In this document: positions 26,671-36,563 of the stretch, in pieces
How positions within the stretch are numbered: position 1 is the stretch's first letter
Layout of the letters: each line of letters opens with the position of its first letter
Source of the DNA: Leptolyngbya sp. BC1307
GTDB lineage: Bacteria > Cyanobacteriota > Cyanobacteriia > Phormidesmidales > Phormidesmidaceae
NCBI RefSeq assembly: GCF_002286735.1
Contig: NZ_NRTA01000010.1
Coordinates: forward strand, 62,001 to 126,000
Direction: 5' to 3'
Length of the DNA: 64,000 bases
Position numbers and translations under genes: made by a program
Notes under the pieces: model-generated
What the model was told of the DNA's origin: nothing
The model's input: only the letters and a program-made list of their open reading frames with translations
Databases searched by the model: none

Positions 26671-27501
26671 ATGAAATGGACTACCTGGTGGAGTATTGCG
26701 CTAGTCGGACTAATTGCCACTGGCTGTGCCGACAGTGGCCAAGAAGCTGGCCAAAAAGCGGTCATGAGCAACTCTCTCAAAGCGCAGCCAGTGGTTGCCG
26801 TGTCGGGAGACTGCGCTCAGCTCAGCGGTTTTTTCTCAGAGCTCCTGACCCTCACTAATCAGGCTCGTCAAAATGCAAGCCTTGGTGAGCTGCATCTCTC
26901 GTATGAGTTAGGGCAATCTGCGCAGGCTTACGCCGAAGACCTGGCAACGCAAAACTTTTTTAGCCATACGGGTAAAGATGGCTCTACGCTACCCTCTCGT
27001 CTGGCTGATTCGGGCTATCGGTTTATTGCTGCCGGAGAAAATCTGGCTGCCGGGCAACAGAGCGCCAACAGTGTGTTTCAGGGATGGATGAACAGCCCCG
27101 GACACCGGGCGAATATTTTACAGTCAGAATTTACTGAAGTGGGTTTTGGCCTATTCGATGCCACTGGCAACTCTGACTACGGTCGCTACTGGGTGCAAAA
27201 CTTTGGCAAGCCTCAGAGTGGCAGCCATCGCGCTGAGGCTTACATTCCCGATAGCTGCGGACTTACGGCAAGCGCCGACCAGTCTGTTCAGCCTCAGGTG
27301 GCAGGCGTTTTTGTCAGGCAGGCAACCCGCCCAAGGCTCCCATTAGGTCAGGGTTCGATTCCAATAGAGGCTCTCGCAGCCAGCGTCGTTAGCTCGGTTA
27401 ACAGCAACGGCCAGGCTGAATCCGTACCAGAACCGGCCCTGCTACTCGGGCTAGGGACGCTGGGAGTAGCCATGTGGCGCGATCGCTCTCATCGCCGCTA
27501 A
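26671..27501 (+). CDS. CAP-domain (SCP/PR-1) secreted protein with PEP-CTERM-like tail
   Basis: 276 residues. N-terminal lipoprotein-type signal with Cys19 in LIATGC. CAP domain at about 50-180: LTLTNQARQNASLGELHLS, HTGKDGSTLPSRL, AAGENLAAGQQ, WMNSPGHRANIL and GRYWVQNFGKP, all family signatures. The end is VPEPALLLGLGTLGVAMW followed by a basic RDRSHRR, which reads as a PEP-CTERM sorting tail (VPEP, hydrophobic helix, arginine cluster). Having both a lipobox and a PEP-CTERM tail is unusual. RBS GTAGGAG upstream. Function of bacterial CAP proteins is mostly unknown. Confidence 0.85.
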   Translation: MKWTTWWSIALVGLIATGCADSGQEAGQKAVMSNSLKAQPVVAVSGDCAQLSGFFSELLTLTNQARQNASLGELHLSYELGQSAQAYAEDLATQNFFSHTGKDGSTLPSRLADSGYRFIAAGENLAAGQQSANSVFQGWMNSPGHRANILQSEFTEVGFGLFDATGNSDYGRYWVQNFGKPQSGSHRAEAYIPDSCGLTASADQSVQPQVAGVFVRQATRPRLPLGQGSIPIEALAASVVSSVNSNGQAESVPEPALLLGLGTLGVAMWRDRSHRR

Positions 27502-27545
27502 GTGAATCTGTCTAGCAGACAGACACGGATACAAATAGTGCATTC

Positions 27546-28349
27546 CTACAGCTGCCGCTCTAGCATCAGCATCCGCCGATAAGAAAGCCAGCCTACGCCT
27601 ACCATCGCGGCAGCGAAAACCAGCAAAAACCAGAAGTGACCGCCGTTCTCTCCCAAAGGAGCGTCGGCATCAAGTAAAGCATCGCTAAGCGCCTCTGTCA
27701 TGTGATAGATCGGGTTAAACCGGGCGATATCCAGCAGTGAGTCTGGAAACAGAGAGATTGGCAAAAAAGCCCCACCCAGCACCATGAGAGGGACGCCAAA
27801 AGCGGCAATCAGAGCGCTGACATCCTCAGTCCGGCGGGCAAACTGCGTGCCCAGCATGAATCCTAGCCCGACATAGGCCAAAATGCTTAGCCAGATAATC
27901 AGCAGGGCCAGCGGCCAGGCCGCGCCTGGGAAAGTCGCCCCCGCGAAGATAGCGATCGCAAAAATTACCAGCGTCTGCCCAATGCCAATCACGCTATGGG
28001 CCAAAAAGATTCCTAAAAAATAAGACACCCCGCTCAGCGGTGAGAGAAACAGCCGCTTGAGTGTCTGCTGCTCACGCTCAGAGACCACTGTGGCTACTCC
28101 CCCTCCCAAACAGCTAAAGAACAGCGCCGCGCCTGCCAGCGTCGGTGGCGCAGCCACTTCAAAGGCGGTGCTCACAGTAGTATCCGCGCGCTCAGCCGTA
28201 ATCAACCCATTGAGCATCAAGATCAGCGCCGGGAAAATCATCCAGGAAATCAGACTGCGCTGGCGGCGGAACAGCTCGGTCAGAATGCGCCGGGCCACTG
28301 CGCAGCTTTCGCGCCAATATTTTTTCAAACCGGTCAGGAGTGCTGGCAT
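27546..28349 (-). CDS. ABC-2 type transporter permease
   Basis: 267 residues, six predicted membrane segments in ABC-2 arrangement. The cytoplasmic loop VVSEREQQTLKRLFLSPLSG and the late FGVPLMVLGGAFLPISLFPD followed by FNPIYHMTEALSDALL are classic for this family. Exports a drug, lipid or polysaccharide. The ATPase partner is not adjacent. Divergent from the peroxiredoxin gene with only 35 bases between starts. Confidence 0.88.
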   Translation of the reverse strand: MPALLTGLKKYWRESCAVARRILTELFRRQRSLISWMIFPALILMLNGLITAERADTTVSTAFEVAAPPTLAGAALFFSCLGGGVATVVSEREQQTLKRLFLSPLSGVSYFLGIFLAHSVIGIGQTLVIFAIAIFAGATFPGAAWPLALLIIWLSILAYVGLGFMLGTQFARRTEDVSALIAAFGVPLMVLGGAFLPISLFPDSLLDIARFNPIYHMTEALSDALLDADAPLGENGGHFWFLLVFAAAMVGVGWLSYRRMLMLERQL

Positions 28350-28384
28350 ATAAACTTAATAAGCGTTCTGTAAATAACGGTTTT

Positions 28385-28939
28385 ATGACGTTTCGTCGCT
28401 CATTTCTGGCACTGTGCTTAAGCGGACTGTTTAGCCTGGTAGCGGCCCTGACGCCCCTGACGCCCATCAGCTATGCCCTCGGCGGTCAGCAGCCCCCACT
28501 CGACCAGCCCGCGCCCTCATTTACCTTACCGACCAATAATGGCGATGGTGAAATTTCCTTAGCAGACTACAGCGGTCAGTGGGTCGTCCTATATTTTTAC
28601 CCCCGCGACTTTACCCCGGGCTGCACGCTAGAAGCCCAGCGATTTCAGCGCGACTTGCCAGAATACCAGGCCCGCAACGCGCAAGTTATCGGCGTCAGTG
28701 CCGATGATGTTGCCTCTCACGCAGAATTTTGCGATGCCGAAGCGCTAGTCTTTCCGCTGCTCTCTGACCTTGACGGGCAGGTCAGCCGGGTCTATGGCTC
28801 TTGGATCAAGCCAATGTCCCGGCGGCACACTTACCTAATTGACCCGGACGGCATTTTGAGAGAGCGCTTTTTAGGCGTGCGCCCGGCCATTCACAGCCAG
28901 GAAGTGCTCGCCCGCCTAGATGAACTGCAGGCTAGATAA
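28385..28939 (+). CDS. Peroxiredoxin (PrxQ/BCP type), exported
   Basis: About 184 residues from the ATG at 28385 (upstream in-frame extension to 28340 rejected). Signal peptide or anchor (about 3-27), then thioredoxin-fold peroxiredoxin: LPTNNGDGEISLADYSG, FYPRDFTPGCTLEAQRF with the peroxidatic Cys, and VSADDVASHAEFC. The position five residues after the peroxidatic Cys is Gln instead of the Cys used by many PrxQ proteins, leaving the Cys in AEFCDAE as candidate resolver. Likely removes peroxides in the periplasm or lumen. Confidence 0.88.
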   Translation: MTFRRSFLALCLSGLFSLVAALTPLTPISYALGGQQPPLDQPAPSFTLPTNNGDGEISLADYSGQWVVLYFYPRDFTPGCTLEAQRFQRDLPEYQARNAQVIGVSADDVASHAEFCDAEALVFPLLSDLDGQVSRVYGSWIKPMSRRHTYLIDPDGILRERFLGVRPAIHSQEVLARLDELQAR

Positions 28940-29021
28940 ACTACAGGACGAACGACAGGCCACATAGGTGACAGAACCGCTAGACTAGACAAATGACCAA
29001 ATATTATCCGGAGACTCCTCT

Positions 29022-29261
29022 ATGTCAACGCTTGCCTTAACCGAACCGAACGTCGAAAAAATACTTGATGAGCTGCGCCCTTACCTGATGGCTGATGGCG
29101 GCAACGTAGAGCTCGTAGAACTCGATGGCCCTATTGTAAAACTCCGTCTGCAAGGTGCCTGCGGCAGCTGCCCCAGCTCGGCGATGACCCTGCGCATGGG
29201 GATTGAGCGTCGCCTGCGGGAATTTATTCCTGAAATCGCTGAGATTGAGCAGGTCATGTAG
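29022..29261 (+). CDS. nfu: NifU C-terminal domain iron-sulfur scaffold
   Basis: 79 residues consisting only of the Nfu domain: [24 protein letters not shown] and the CxxC in [13 protein letters not shown] that binds a transferable Fe-S cluster. This short form is the usual scaffold in cyanobacteria and plant plastids (CnfU/Nfu), supplying clusters to photosystem I and ferredoxin. RBS GGAG lies about 10 bases ahead of the ATG. Confidence 0.94.
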   Translation: MSTLALTEPNVEKILDELRPYLMADGGNVELVELDGPIVKLRLQGACGSCPSSAMTLRMGIERRLREFIPEIAEIEQVM

Positions 29262-29348
29262 TTGCTCTAGGTAAGTAAAACGCTCAGGCAAAACGAATCT
29301 ATGAAGGGGCGGCGGGGCAGTGACCCTGGCCGTCCCTTTGCCTGTTAA

Positions 29349-30686
<1,338 letters not shown>

Positions 30687-30843
30687 GTCGGTGCCTGAAG
30701 TTGATCTCTAGAAGCAAATCTCTAGAAACAGATAGAGGATGGGTTTACCGTACCGCCTTCATATCCTTAGGCTCATGCATTCATTAGCTAGCCCTGTAGA
30801 ATAGTAAAGTCAATCACAAAAGTTAACTTAACGCAGCGCTTCT

Positions 30844-31935
30844 ATGACCGTACTGGCCGTAATTGGAGTTTTAGCCCTTTTGATCTTCGTACACGAGCTT
30901 GGCCACTTCACGGCAGCTCGGGCACAGGGCATTCACGTCAACCGCTTCTCAATTGGCTTTGGGCCAATTTTGTGGAAGTTTCAGGGACCCGAGACGGAGT
31001 ACGCGCTGCGAGCGGTGCCGCTAGGTGGCTTTGTCGGCTTCCCCGACGACGACCCGGAAAGCAAGATTCCTGCCGATGACCCCAATTTGCTGCGCAACCG
31101 CCCCGTGCTAGATCGGGCGATCGTGATTAGCGCTGGCGTCATTGCCAATATGATCTTTGCCTACCTGGTGTTTGTAGTGCAGTTTGGCAGCATTGGCGTG
31201 CCTGACAGCTTCAACCTCAAGCCGGGCGTCTTCATTCCGGAGGTGATGCCCGATACGCCAGCGGCAGCAGCAGGCATTAAAGCTGGCGATATTATTTTGG
31301 CAGCTAATGACCAGCGCTTGAGTGAGGCAGATACGGTTCAGCAAGAGCTGATTAAAATCATTCAGTCGAGCCCTAATCAGCCAGTTGATCTGACGCTGCA
31401 GCGGTTTGATAGAGAGCTAGAAGTCACGGTGACACCTCAGATTAGCCCGACGACTGGCGATGCGGTGATTGGGGTTGCGCTGCAGCCCAACGGCACTGTT
31501 AAGTACCGTCCGGCGAAAAATCCGGTAGAGGTGCTCACCGTCGCCGCTCGCGAATTTCAAGACAAAACTAAGCTAGTGGCTGGCGGCATGGTGGCCCTAT
31601 TTACCAACTTCTCTTCGATGGCGGGGCAGGTGGGTAGCCCGGTAAAGATCGTCGAGCAGGGAGCAGGTTTGGCTAAAGCCGATGGCAGAAGCCTGTTTCC
31701 GTTCGCCGCGATTATCAGCATTAACCTGGCGATTATCAACATTTTGCCGCTGCCTGCGCTCGATGGTGGTCAGCTTGCCTTTTTGCTGATTGAGGCGCTG
31801 CGTGGTAAACCGCTGCCGATGCGCTTTCAAGAGAGCGTGATGCAAACGGGCATCTTTTTGCTGCTGGGTCTGGGCATTTTCTTGATTATTCGCGATACGA
31901 CCCAGCTTGAAGTGTTGCAAAATTTGCGGCAGTGA
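30844..31935 (+). CDS. rseP: RseP-type site-2 zinc metalloprotease
   Basis: 363 residues. HELGH at 17-21 inside the first membrane helix, a PDZ domain (about 120-195, starting FIPEVMPDTPAAAAGIKAGD), and the third zinc ligand in LPLPALDGGQL. Cleaves transmembrane anchors such as anti-sigma factors or remnant signal peptides. The stop overlaps the nth start (GTGA at 31932-31935), so the two are translationally coupled. Confidence 0.93.
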   Translation: MTVLAVIGVLALLIFVHELGHFTAARAQGIHVNRFSIGFGPILWKFQGPETEYALRAVPLGGFVGFPDDDPESKIPADDPNLLRNRPVLDRAIVISAGVIANMIFAYLVFVVQFGSIGVPDSFNLKPGVFIPEVMPDTPAAAAGIKAGDIILAANDQRLSEADTVQQELIKIIQSSPNQPVDLTLQRFDRELEVTVTPQISPTTGDAVIGVALQPNGTVKYRPAKNPVEVLTVAAREFQDKTKLVAGGMVALFTNFSSMAGQVGSPVKIVEQGAGLAKADGRSLFPFAAIISINLAIINILPLPALDGGQLAFLLIEALRGKPLPMRFQESVMQTGIFLLLGLGIFLIIRDTTQLEVLQNLRQ

Positions 31936-32771
31936 GTTCTTCGAGTCAGTCGCCTAGTAAAGCGAATGGCTACGTGGCTGTGCCGCTGCCGCTGCCAGGA
32001 CTACCGCCGCCGCCGCTCAGGACGTTTCAAAAGCTGCCGAGGAAGGGGCGATCGCTAGAAATTCTCACCCGGCTCAAGGCAATGTATCCAGAAGCGCCCT
32101 GCTCTCTGGACTACAGTTCGCCCGTGCAGCTGATGGTCGCCACCATGCTAGCGGCGCAGTGCACTGACGCCCGGGTCAATATCGTCACGCCAGCCCTGTT
32201 TGAGCGATTTCCGGATGCAGGTGCGCTAGCCACCGCTGACCTACCGGAACTAGAAGAATTAATTCGCTCAACCGGGTTCTATCGCAACAAGGCTAAAAAT
32301 ATTCAGGCGGCCTGCCAAAGAATTACGACCGAGTACGGCGGAGAAGTGCCGCATACGATGGCCGAGCTGACGACGCTGCCAGGCGTAGCGCGCAAAACAG
32401 CCAATGTTGTTTTGGCCCATGCCTTTGGTTTGCATGAGGGCGTCACGGTAGATACTCACGTCAAGCGCATATCAGAGCGGCTAGGACTGACGAAGCACAC
32501 TGACCCGGTACAAATCGAGCAGGATTTGATGAAGCTGCTGCCTCAGCCCGACTGGGAAAACTGGTCAATTCGGCTGGTATACCACGGGCGGGCAATCTGC
32601 TCGGCGCGCAGCCCGCAGTGTATGCGATGCGATTTACTAGACATTTGCCCAGGTGCGACCAAAATTCGCGAAGCGGCAGCAAAGGCGGCCAAAGCCAAGG
32701 CTGCACCAGGGATGAAAGCTAAAGCTGCTAAAAAAACCAAAAAGCCGACTGCTCAACCCACCGACACCTGA
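31932..32771 (+). CDS. nth: Endonuclease III
   Basis: 279 residues. DNA N-glycosylase/AP lyase for oxidised pyrimidines. Helix-hairpin-helix LPGVARKTANVVL, catalytic region VDTHVKRISERLGL with Lys in the hairpin segment and Asp in VDTH, and a [4Fe-4S] loop CSARSPQCMRCDLLDIC. Extra parts are a 40-residue Pro-rich N-terminus and a Lys/Ala-rich tail after 245, both outside the usual core. GTG start overlaps the rseP stop. Confidence 0.94.
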   Translation: MSSSSQSPSKANGYVAVPLPLPGLPPPPLRTFQKLPRKGRSLEILTRLKAMYPEAPCSLDYSSPVQLMVATMLAAQCTDARVNIVTPALFERFPDAGALATADLPELEELIRSTGFYRNKAKNIQAACQRITTEYGGEVPHTMAELTTLPGVARKTANVVLAHAFGLHEGVTVDTHVKRISERLGLTKHTDPVQIEQDLMKLLPQPDWENWSIRLVYHGRAICSARSPQCMRCDLLDICPGATKIREAAAKAAKAKAAPGMKAKAAKKTKKPTAQPTDT

Positions 32772-32852
32772 GCTTTGCAAGCGAGGGTTCACAAAACCAG
32801 CAGTATCTACTAATATTAGAGACTGTGTCATAAATAATCTAGAACCTGCCTC

Positions 32853-33155
32853 ATGGCTAAGAAAAGCATGGTTGCGCGCGAGAAAAAGCGCCAAAAGCTA
32901 GTTGAAAAGTACGCTGCTAAGCGGGAAGCTTTGCTCAAAGAGTTTGACGAAGCGCCCAATCAGCTACAGAAGCTAGAAATCCACCGCAAAATTCAGCAGC
33001 TGCCTCGTAACAGCGCTCCCACTCGTTTAAACAACCGATGCTGGCTGACAGGCCGTCCTCGGGGCTATTATCGCGACTTCGGCCTGTGCCGCAATGCGCT
33101 ACGCAGTATGGCCCACGAAGGCTTGCTGCCCGGCGTCGTCAAGTCTAGCTGGTAG
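32853..33155 (+). CDS. rpsN: 30S ribosomal protein S14
   Basis: 100 residues. N-terminus [16 protein letters not shown] and C-terminal [24 protein letters not shown], the zinc-free (long) S14 form. Stand-alone gene outside a ribosomal operon, as in many cyanobacteria. Followed by a bidirectional hairpin terminator. Confidence 0.97.
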   Translation: MAKKSMVAREKKRQKLVEKYAAKREALLKEFDEAPNQLQKLEIHRKIQQLPRNSAPTRLNNRCWLTGRPRGYYRDFGLCRNALRSMAHEGLLPGVVKSSW

Positions 33156-33270
33156 TTCTACTGGCTAGCTGTGTTCAGACTGTAGTCCGGCAACTCAGTC
33201 ACGGGTAATCTATCCCTGGCTGCTAGTTACCTCTACAGCACAAAAGTCGTAGCAGAAAAGCATCCTAAGC

Positions 33271-33306
33271 AAAAAAGTATCCTGCTGATGAGTAGGGTAC
33301 TTTTTT
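33271..33306. terminator. Strong bidirectional terminator
   Basis: AAAAAAGTATCCT (33271-33283), 10-base loop, AGGGTACTTTTTT (33294-33306): a 13-bp stem with one G-T pair flanked by A6 and T6 tracts, so it can end rpsN rightward and the gene at 33330 leftward. Confidence 0.85.
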
Positions 33307-33329
33307 GTATGCTGAGGTGACAGATTGAC

Positions 33330-33761
33330 TTAGCCAGCCGGTGTCTCATCGTCGCTATCGGTGTTGCCGCAGCAGCGCTCGATTCCTAAGCTATCTAGCA
33401 GCAGGTCACCGACGGCGTTAGCCACTGCAAACTCGCTGTAGAAGCTTTTGGAAAAGTCGTAGCCCTGCATTTCAGTCAAAATGGCGAGCACCAGGGCATT
33501 TAAGCCATTTTCGCCTTCCATGCGCTGGCGGACAAAGACCTGAGCAGCCCGAGCTGCGATATGCTCATTGATGATTTCTGGCAAGAACTCTTTGTCTAGC
33601 CACTGGTGCAGAGTAGTTTGGAGCCACTGGCCTTCTTTAACCGCGTCTTCGGGCGGCGGTAGCTTAACAGCTCTAACTGGCTCAGTGCCAGTGGACTCAG
33701 CGTTGGGGGTAGGATCTGTGGCATCAGGCTGAATAAATTCAGGCTCTTTAGGGTCGGGCAT
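33330..33761 (-). CDS. Conserved-type protein of unknown function
   Basis: 143 residues, soluble. A disordered Pro/Glu/Asp-rich N-terminus (1-40) precedes a helical domain (WLQTTLHQWLDKEFLPEIINEHIA, then FVRQRMEGENGLNALVLAILTEMQ and FYSEFAVANAVGDLLLDSLG). A CC pair near the end (ERCCGNTD) is followed by an acidic tail. No named domain recognised; helical layout suggests a binding or assembly role but this is guesswork. Confidence 0.65.
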   Translation of the reverse strand: MPDPKEPEFIQPDATDPTPNAESTGTEPVRAVKLPPPEDAVKEGQWLQTTLHQWLDKEFLPEIINEHIAARAAQVFVRQRMEGENGLNALVLAILTEMQGYDFSKSFYSEFAVANAVGDLLLDSLGIERCCGNTDSDDETPAG

Positions 33762-33986
33762 GTCTATTGTTTAGTGCCAATATGAGTCAGCATTCACTGC
33801 TGTGGTGGGGGCGATCGCTGCCAAAAGTCAAAAAACAGTTGGAGGCAAGCAGGCCGATTGCTATCAGGCTAAAAGGTTATGCCGAGCTGCGGTGTGAAAG
33901 TTGTAATTACTTTACCTCTTACCCCAGCCCTCTCTGTAGTTGCTGGCTAAAGTCGCTGGCTAAATTAGTTGGCAGGTTGGGTCGCT

Positions 33987-34565
33987 ATGGTTTATTCCGT
34001 TCCGCAAATTCTTCAGTGCTACGCTCAGGGCTATTTTTTGATGGCGGAGCAAGATAGCGACACGCTCAACTGGTACTCCAGCAAAAAGCGAGCGCTGATG
34101 CCCTTAGACGAGCGATTTCGCTATCCCAAATCCCTCCGACGAGTGCTGAATAAACAGCAGTTTACGCCAGCCATCAACCAGGCATTTGAAGCCGTGGTAG
34201 ATGGCTGCGCCGACCGGGAGACTACCTGGATTTCGGATGAGCTTAAGGAAGTTTACTTCCGTCTGCACCGGGCTGGCTACGCTCACAGCTTTGAAACCTG
34301 GCAGGGTGACCAGCTAGCGGGTGGGTTTTTGGGCATCGTGCTGGGCGGGGCGTTCATTGGCGAATCGATGTTTTATTGCATTCCCGAAGGATCAAAGGCG
34401 GCGATGGTGATGCTGGTAGCGCATTTGCGATCGCGCCACTTCTTGCTGTTCGACGCGCAGATGATGAATCCTCACCTGGCCCGGTTCGGCGCTTTTGAAG
34501 TAGACCAGGCCGTTTACGAAGCCACCCTTTACGACGCTATCCAGCGGCCCTGTCAGTTCGTCTAG
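33987..34565 (+). CDS. aat: Leucyl/phenylalanyl-tRNA-protein transferase
   Basis: 192 residues from the ATG at 33987. Transfers Leu or Phe to N-terminal Arg or Lys of proteins, marking them for ClpS/ClpAP. Motifs include LNWYSSKKRALMPLDERF, DRETTWISDELKEVYFRLHRAGYAHSFETW in pieces, and GGFLGIVLGGAFIGESMF. Family length is close to normal. The expected cyanobacterial context (no other degron gene nearby) adds nothing. Confidence 0.93.
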   Translation: MVYSVPQILQCYAQGYFLMAEQDSDTLNWYSSKKRALMPLDERFRYPKSLRRVLNKQQFTPAINQAFEAVVDGCADRETTWISDELKEVYFRLHRAGYAHSFETWQGDQLAGGFLGIVLGGAFIGESMFYCIPEGSKAAMVMLVAHLRSRHFLLFDAQMMNPHLARFGAFEVDQAVYEATLYDAIQRPCQFV

Positions 34566-34591
34566 AAGGCCGCTAAAGGGCTGAGCAGCCG

Positions 34592-35452
34592 TCAGGCATT
34601 AATGCGGGTGAGCATGACCGGACAGCTGGCATAGACGCGCACGTAGTCAGAGAGGGATTCACCCAGCAGCCGGTCGAAGTCGGGCATAGCTTTGGCAATC
34701 GTCGGACGGCGGTCGGGCGAGCCCAAAATTAGCAGATCGACATTGAGGTCGTCGGCGAGTTCGCAAATGCGGGCACCGGGCTTACCGGCAGGGGCCTCGC
34801 AACGGTAGTTGATACCCATTCTACGGACTTTGGAAACGGCGTCGGCCAGCACCGGATCGGTTTCGGGGCGATCGCGAATGGTTTCTTCCAGGTTGCCGCT
34901 GAGCTTAGAAATGGTGTGGACCAGAATAATCTCGCTGCCTTCAATGTCACGGGCAAGATCGATAGCGACCCGCAAGCTCTCTTTGGCAGAGTCAGATTTA
35001 TCCAGCGCGACCAGGATGCGCTTAACCGGCTTAATGGCATAGAGATCGTCTTTAACCAGCAGCATGGGTCGCGATGAGAGCTGAAACACGTACTGACTAA
35101 CTGAGTTACCCAAAATCGCCTGCAGCCCTTTCAACCCTCTAGAGCCCATGACGATCAGATCGGCATTAATTTCATCGGCGACTTTGCCCACTACGTCTTT
35201 GGGCTCGCCTTCGCGCAGTAGGGCGTTGACACGGGTGGGGTCTAGATCCAGCTCACTGACTGCTTCAGCTAAGGTCTTGCCGCCAGTTTGCCACCGCTCG
35301 GTCATGGCTGATGCAGAGGTTTGAGAGGGCACCACATGCAAAATGGTGATGCGCGATCGCTTAATTCTGGGTATCTGCATCAGCACCTTCATCATGTCTC
35401 GGGTGTTCCCAATGCCAGAGTCAGCCAGCAAAATGTTTTCAATCATAGTCAT
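34592..35452 (-). CDS. Universal stress protein, tandem UspA domains
   Basis: 286 residues with two UspA domains (about 1-140 and 146-286). The first has the ATP-binding pattern GSRGLKGLQAILGNSVS (G-x2-G-x9-G-S). The second has LGSPDRRP and a longer gap before GESLSDYV, so its nucleotide loop is altered. Cytoplasmic, stress-linked. RBS GGGA precedes the ATG at 35452. Confidence 0.88.
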   Translation of the reverse strand: MTMIENILLADSGIGNTRDMMKVLMQIPRIKRSRITILHVVPSQTSASAMTERWQTGGKTLAEAVSELDLDPTRVNALLREGEPKDVVGKVADEINADLIVMGSRGLKGLQAILGNSVSQYVFQLSSRPMLLVKDDLYAIKPVKRILVALDKSDSAKESLRVAIDLARDIEGSEIILVHTISKLSGNLEETIRDRPETDPVLADAVSKVRRMGINYRCEAPAGKPGARICELADDLNVDLLILGSPDRRPTIAKAMPDFDRLLGESLSDYVRVYASCPVMLTRINA

Positions 35453-35558
35453 TTAAGTCCCTTATAAACCCATGTATAAACCTTAGATACAAACCGATAA
35501 AAACCCACTCAGATAGAAACAAACTGTTAAACATCAAAACAAACTTAAACACCTGTCT

Positions 35559-36032
35559 ATGCCACCTGCTCCTTCAGCCTGGTTTGAATATCCAATTCGC
35601 GTCCAGCCCCACCATACAGATTATGCGGGCGTCGTTTGGCATGGCACTTACGTCACCTGGCTAGAGTCAGCGCGAATCGAGTGCCTGCGAGCGGTTGGCA
35701 TCCCATTTGAGCAGTTAGTCAGCTTAGGATATGACCTGCCAGTGGTGGCATTAGATCTTCGCTACCGGCAGCCGCTGACGCTGGGCACGTCAGCTATTGT
35801 TAAAACCCGTTTGGCTCCGATGACAGGTATCCGCCTCAGCTGGCTATACGAAATTGAGACGGTTGGCCCGCAGCCGCAGCTATGTCTGACCGGACAGGTG
35901 ACGCTAGTGACGGTGAGTATGCGCGATCGCAAAGTAGTGCGCCGCCTGCCTGCTGAAGTCGCCGCCATGATCGCTCAGATTGCTGATTACTTTGAGGACC
36001 CGGCCATAGCGCCTGTGGAAAAAGCACCCTAA
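35559..36032 (+). CDS. Acyl-CoA thioesterase, hotdog fold (YbgC/4HBT type)
   Basis: 157 residues. The signature HHTDYAGVVWHGTYVTWLESAR contains the catalytic Asp and the hotdog helix. In cyanobacteria and plants a homologue (DHNA-CoA thioesterase) acts in phylloquinone synthesis, so that role is possible, but no men genes are adjacent. Confidence 0.85.
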   Translation: MPPAPSAWFEYPIRVQPHHTDYAGVVWHGTYVTWLESARIECLRAVGIPFEQLVSLGYDLPVVALDLRYRQPLTLGTSAIVKTRLAPMTGIRLSWLYEIETVGPQPQLCLTGQVTLVTVSMRDRKVVRRLPAEVAAMIAQIADYFEDPAIAPVEKAP

Positions 36033-36563
36033 ACCGTGACGCTAGAGGTAAGCGCCCGCTGCGAAGGTCTAGCGAATCGCCGTAGTGCCGGATCGCTGTA
36101 ACGCCTGCTACAAAATGGACTTGCAAACTTGATCGAATACCAAAATTAGACAGATTTTAGAAGTTTACAATTCTTAGTATTACAGCGATTTTCTCCACAG
36201 GCTTTCCACAGGTTTTCCACAGGCCACCGGGCGGTTTTCCACAGGCTAAAACGTGGGTGGGGGATTCTACCGATTTCTGTGGATTATCAAAAAGGAACTG
36301 CTGAGTGCGGTGATCAAGGACTAAATGTAAATTTATGTAACAAAAAGTAGGGCGAAATAGACCTTTCCAGCAAACGTGAATTTTTGCTAAAGCTCTCTAG
36401 CTCAACCGGGCACGTTGCTATTTCTAAGGCCATGTCCCACAATGAACAACACGTCAGCCGAACCCTCTGTCTGTCCTGGTTTGCGAGCCACTCAGGATAG
36501 ACAGAGCGTGAGAGTTTGTCATGCCAAAAGATAGTTAAGCGATTAGCGAGAGGAGCCTTTGCG
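36033..36563. other. Non-coding region carrying DnaA-box array (candidate oriC-like site)
   Basis: 531 bases with no gene. The left part (36127-36190) is AT-rich. It is followed by four TTTTCCACAGG-type units and a later inverted box, then more AT-rich sequence near 36315-36350. TTTTCCACA is the DnaA-box form known from cyanobacterial origins. DUF2811 follows on the right and a thioesterase lies on the left; dnaA and dnaN are absent from the window. Confidence 0.55.
36191..36245 (+). repeat. 11-bp-period array of DnaA-box-like units
   Basis: Consecutive 11-bp units: TTCTCCACAGG (36191-36201), CTTTCCACAGG (36202-36212), TTTTCCACAGG (36213-36223), a degenerate CCACCGGGCGG (36224-36234), and TTTTCCACAGG (36235-36245). 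An inverted TGTGGATTA (reads TAATCCACA) sits at 36278-36286. Two units match the cyanobacterial DnaA box exactly and two differ by one base. The exact 11-bp step would place all boxes on one face of the helix. Confidence 0.8.

Noticed and set aside
27353-27363. T-loop-like GGTTCGATTCC suggesting a tRNA
   Set aside because: It lies inside the CAP-domain gene and no acceptor or anticodon stem can be formed around it.
33767-34057. 96-codon frame upstream of and overlapping aat
   Set aside because: Composition is unconvincing and the overlap with the well-supported aat start makes it unlikely.
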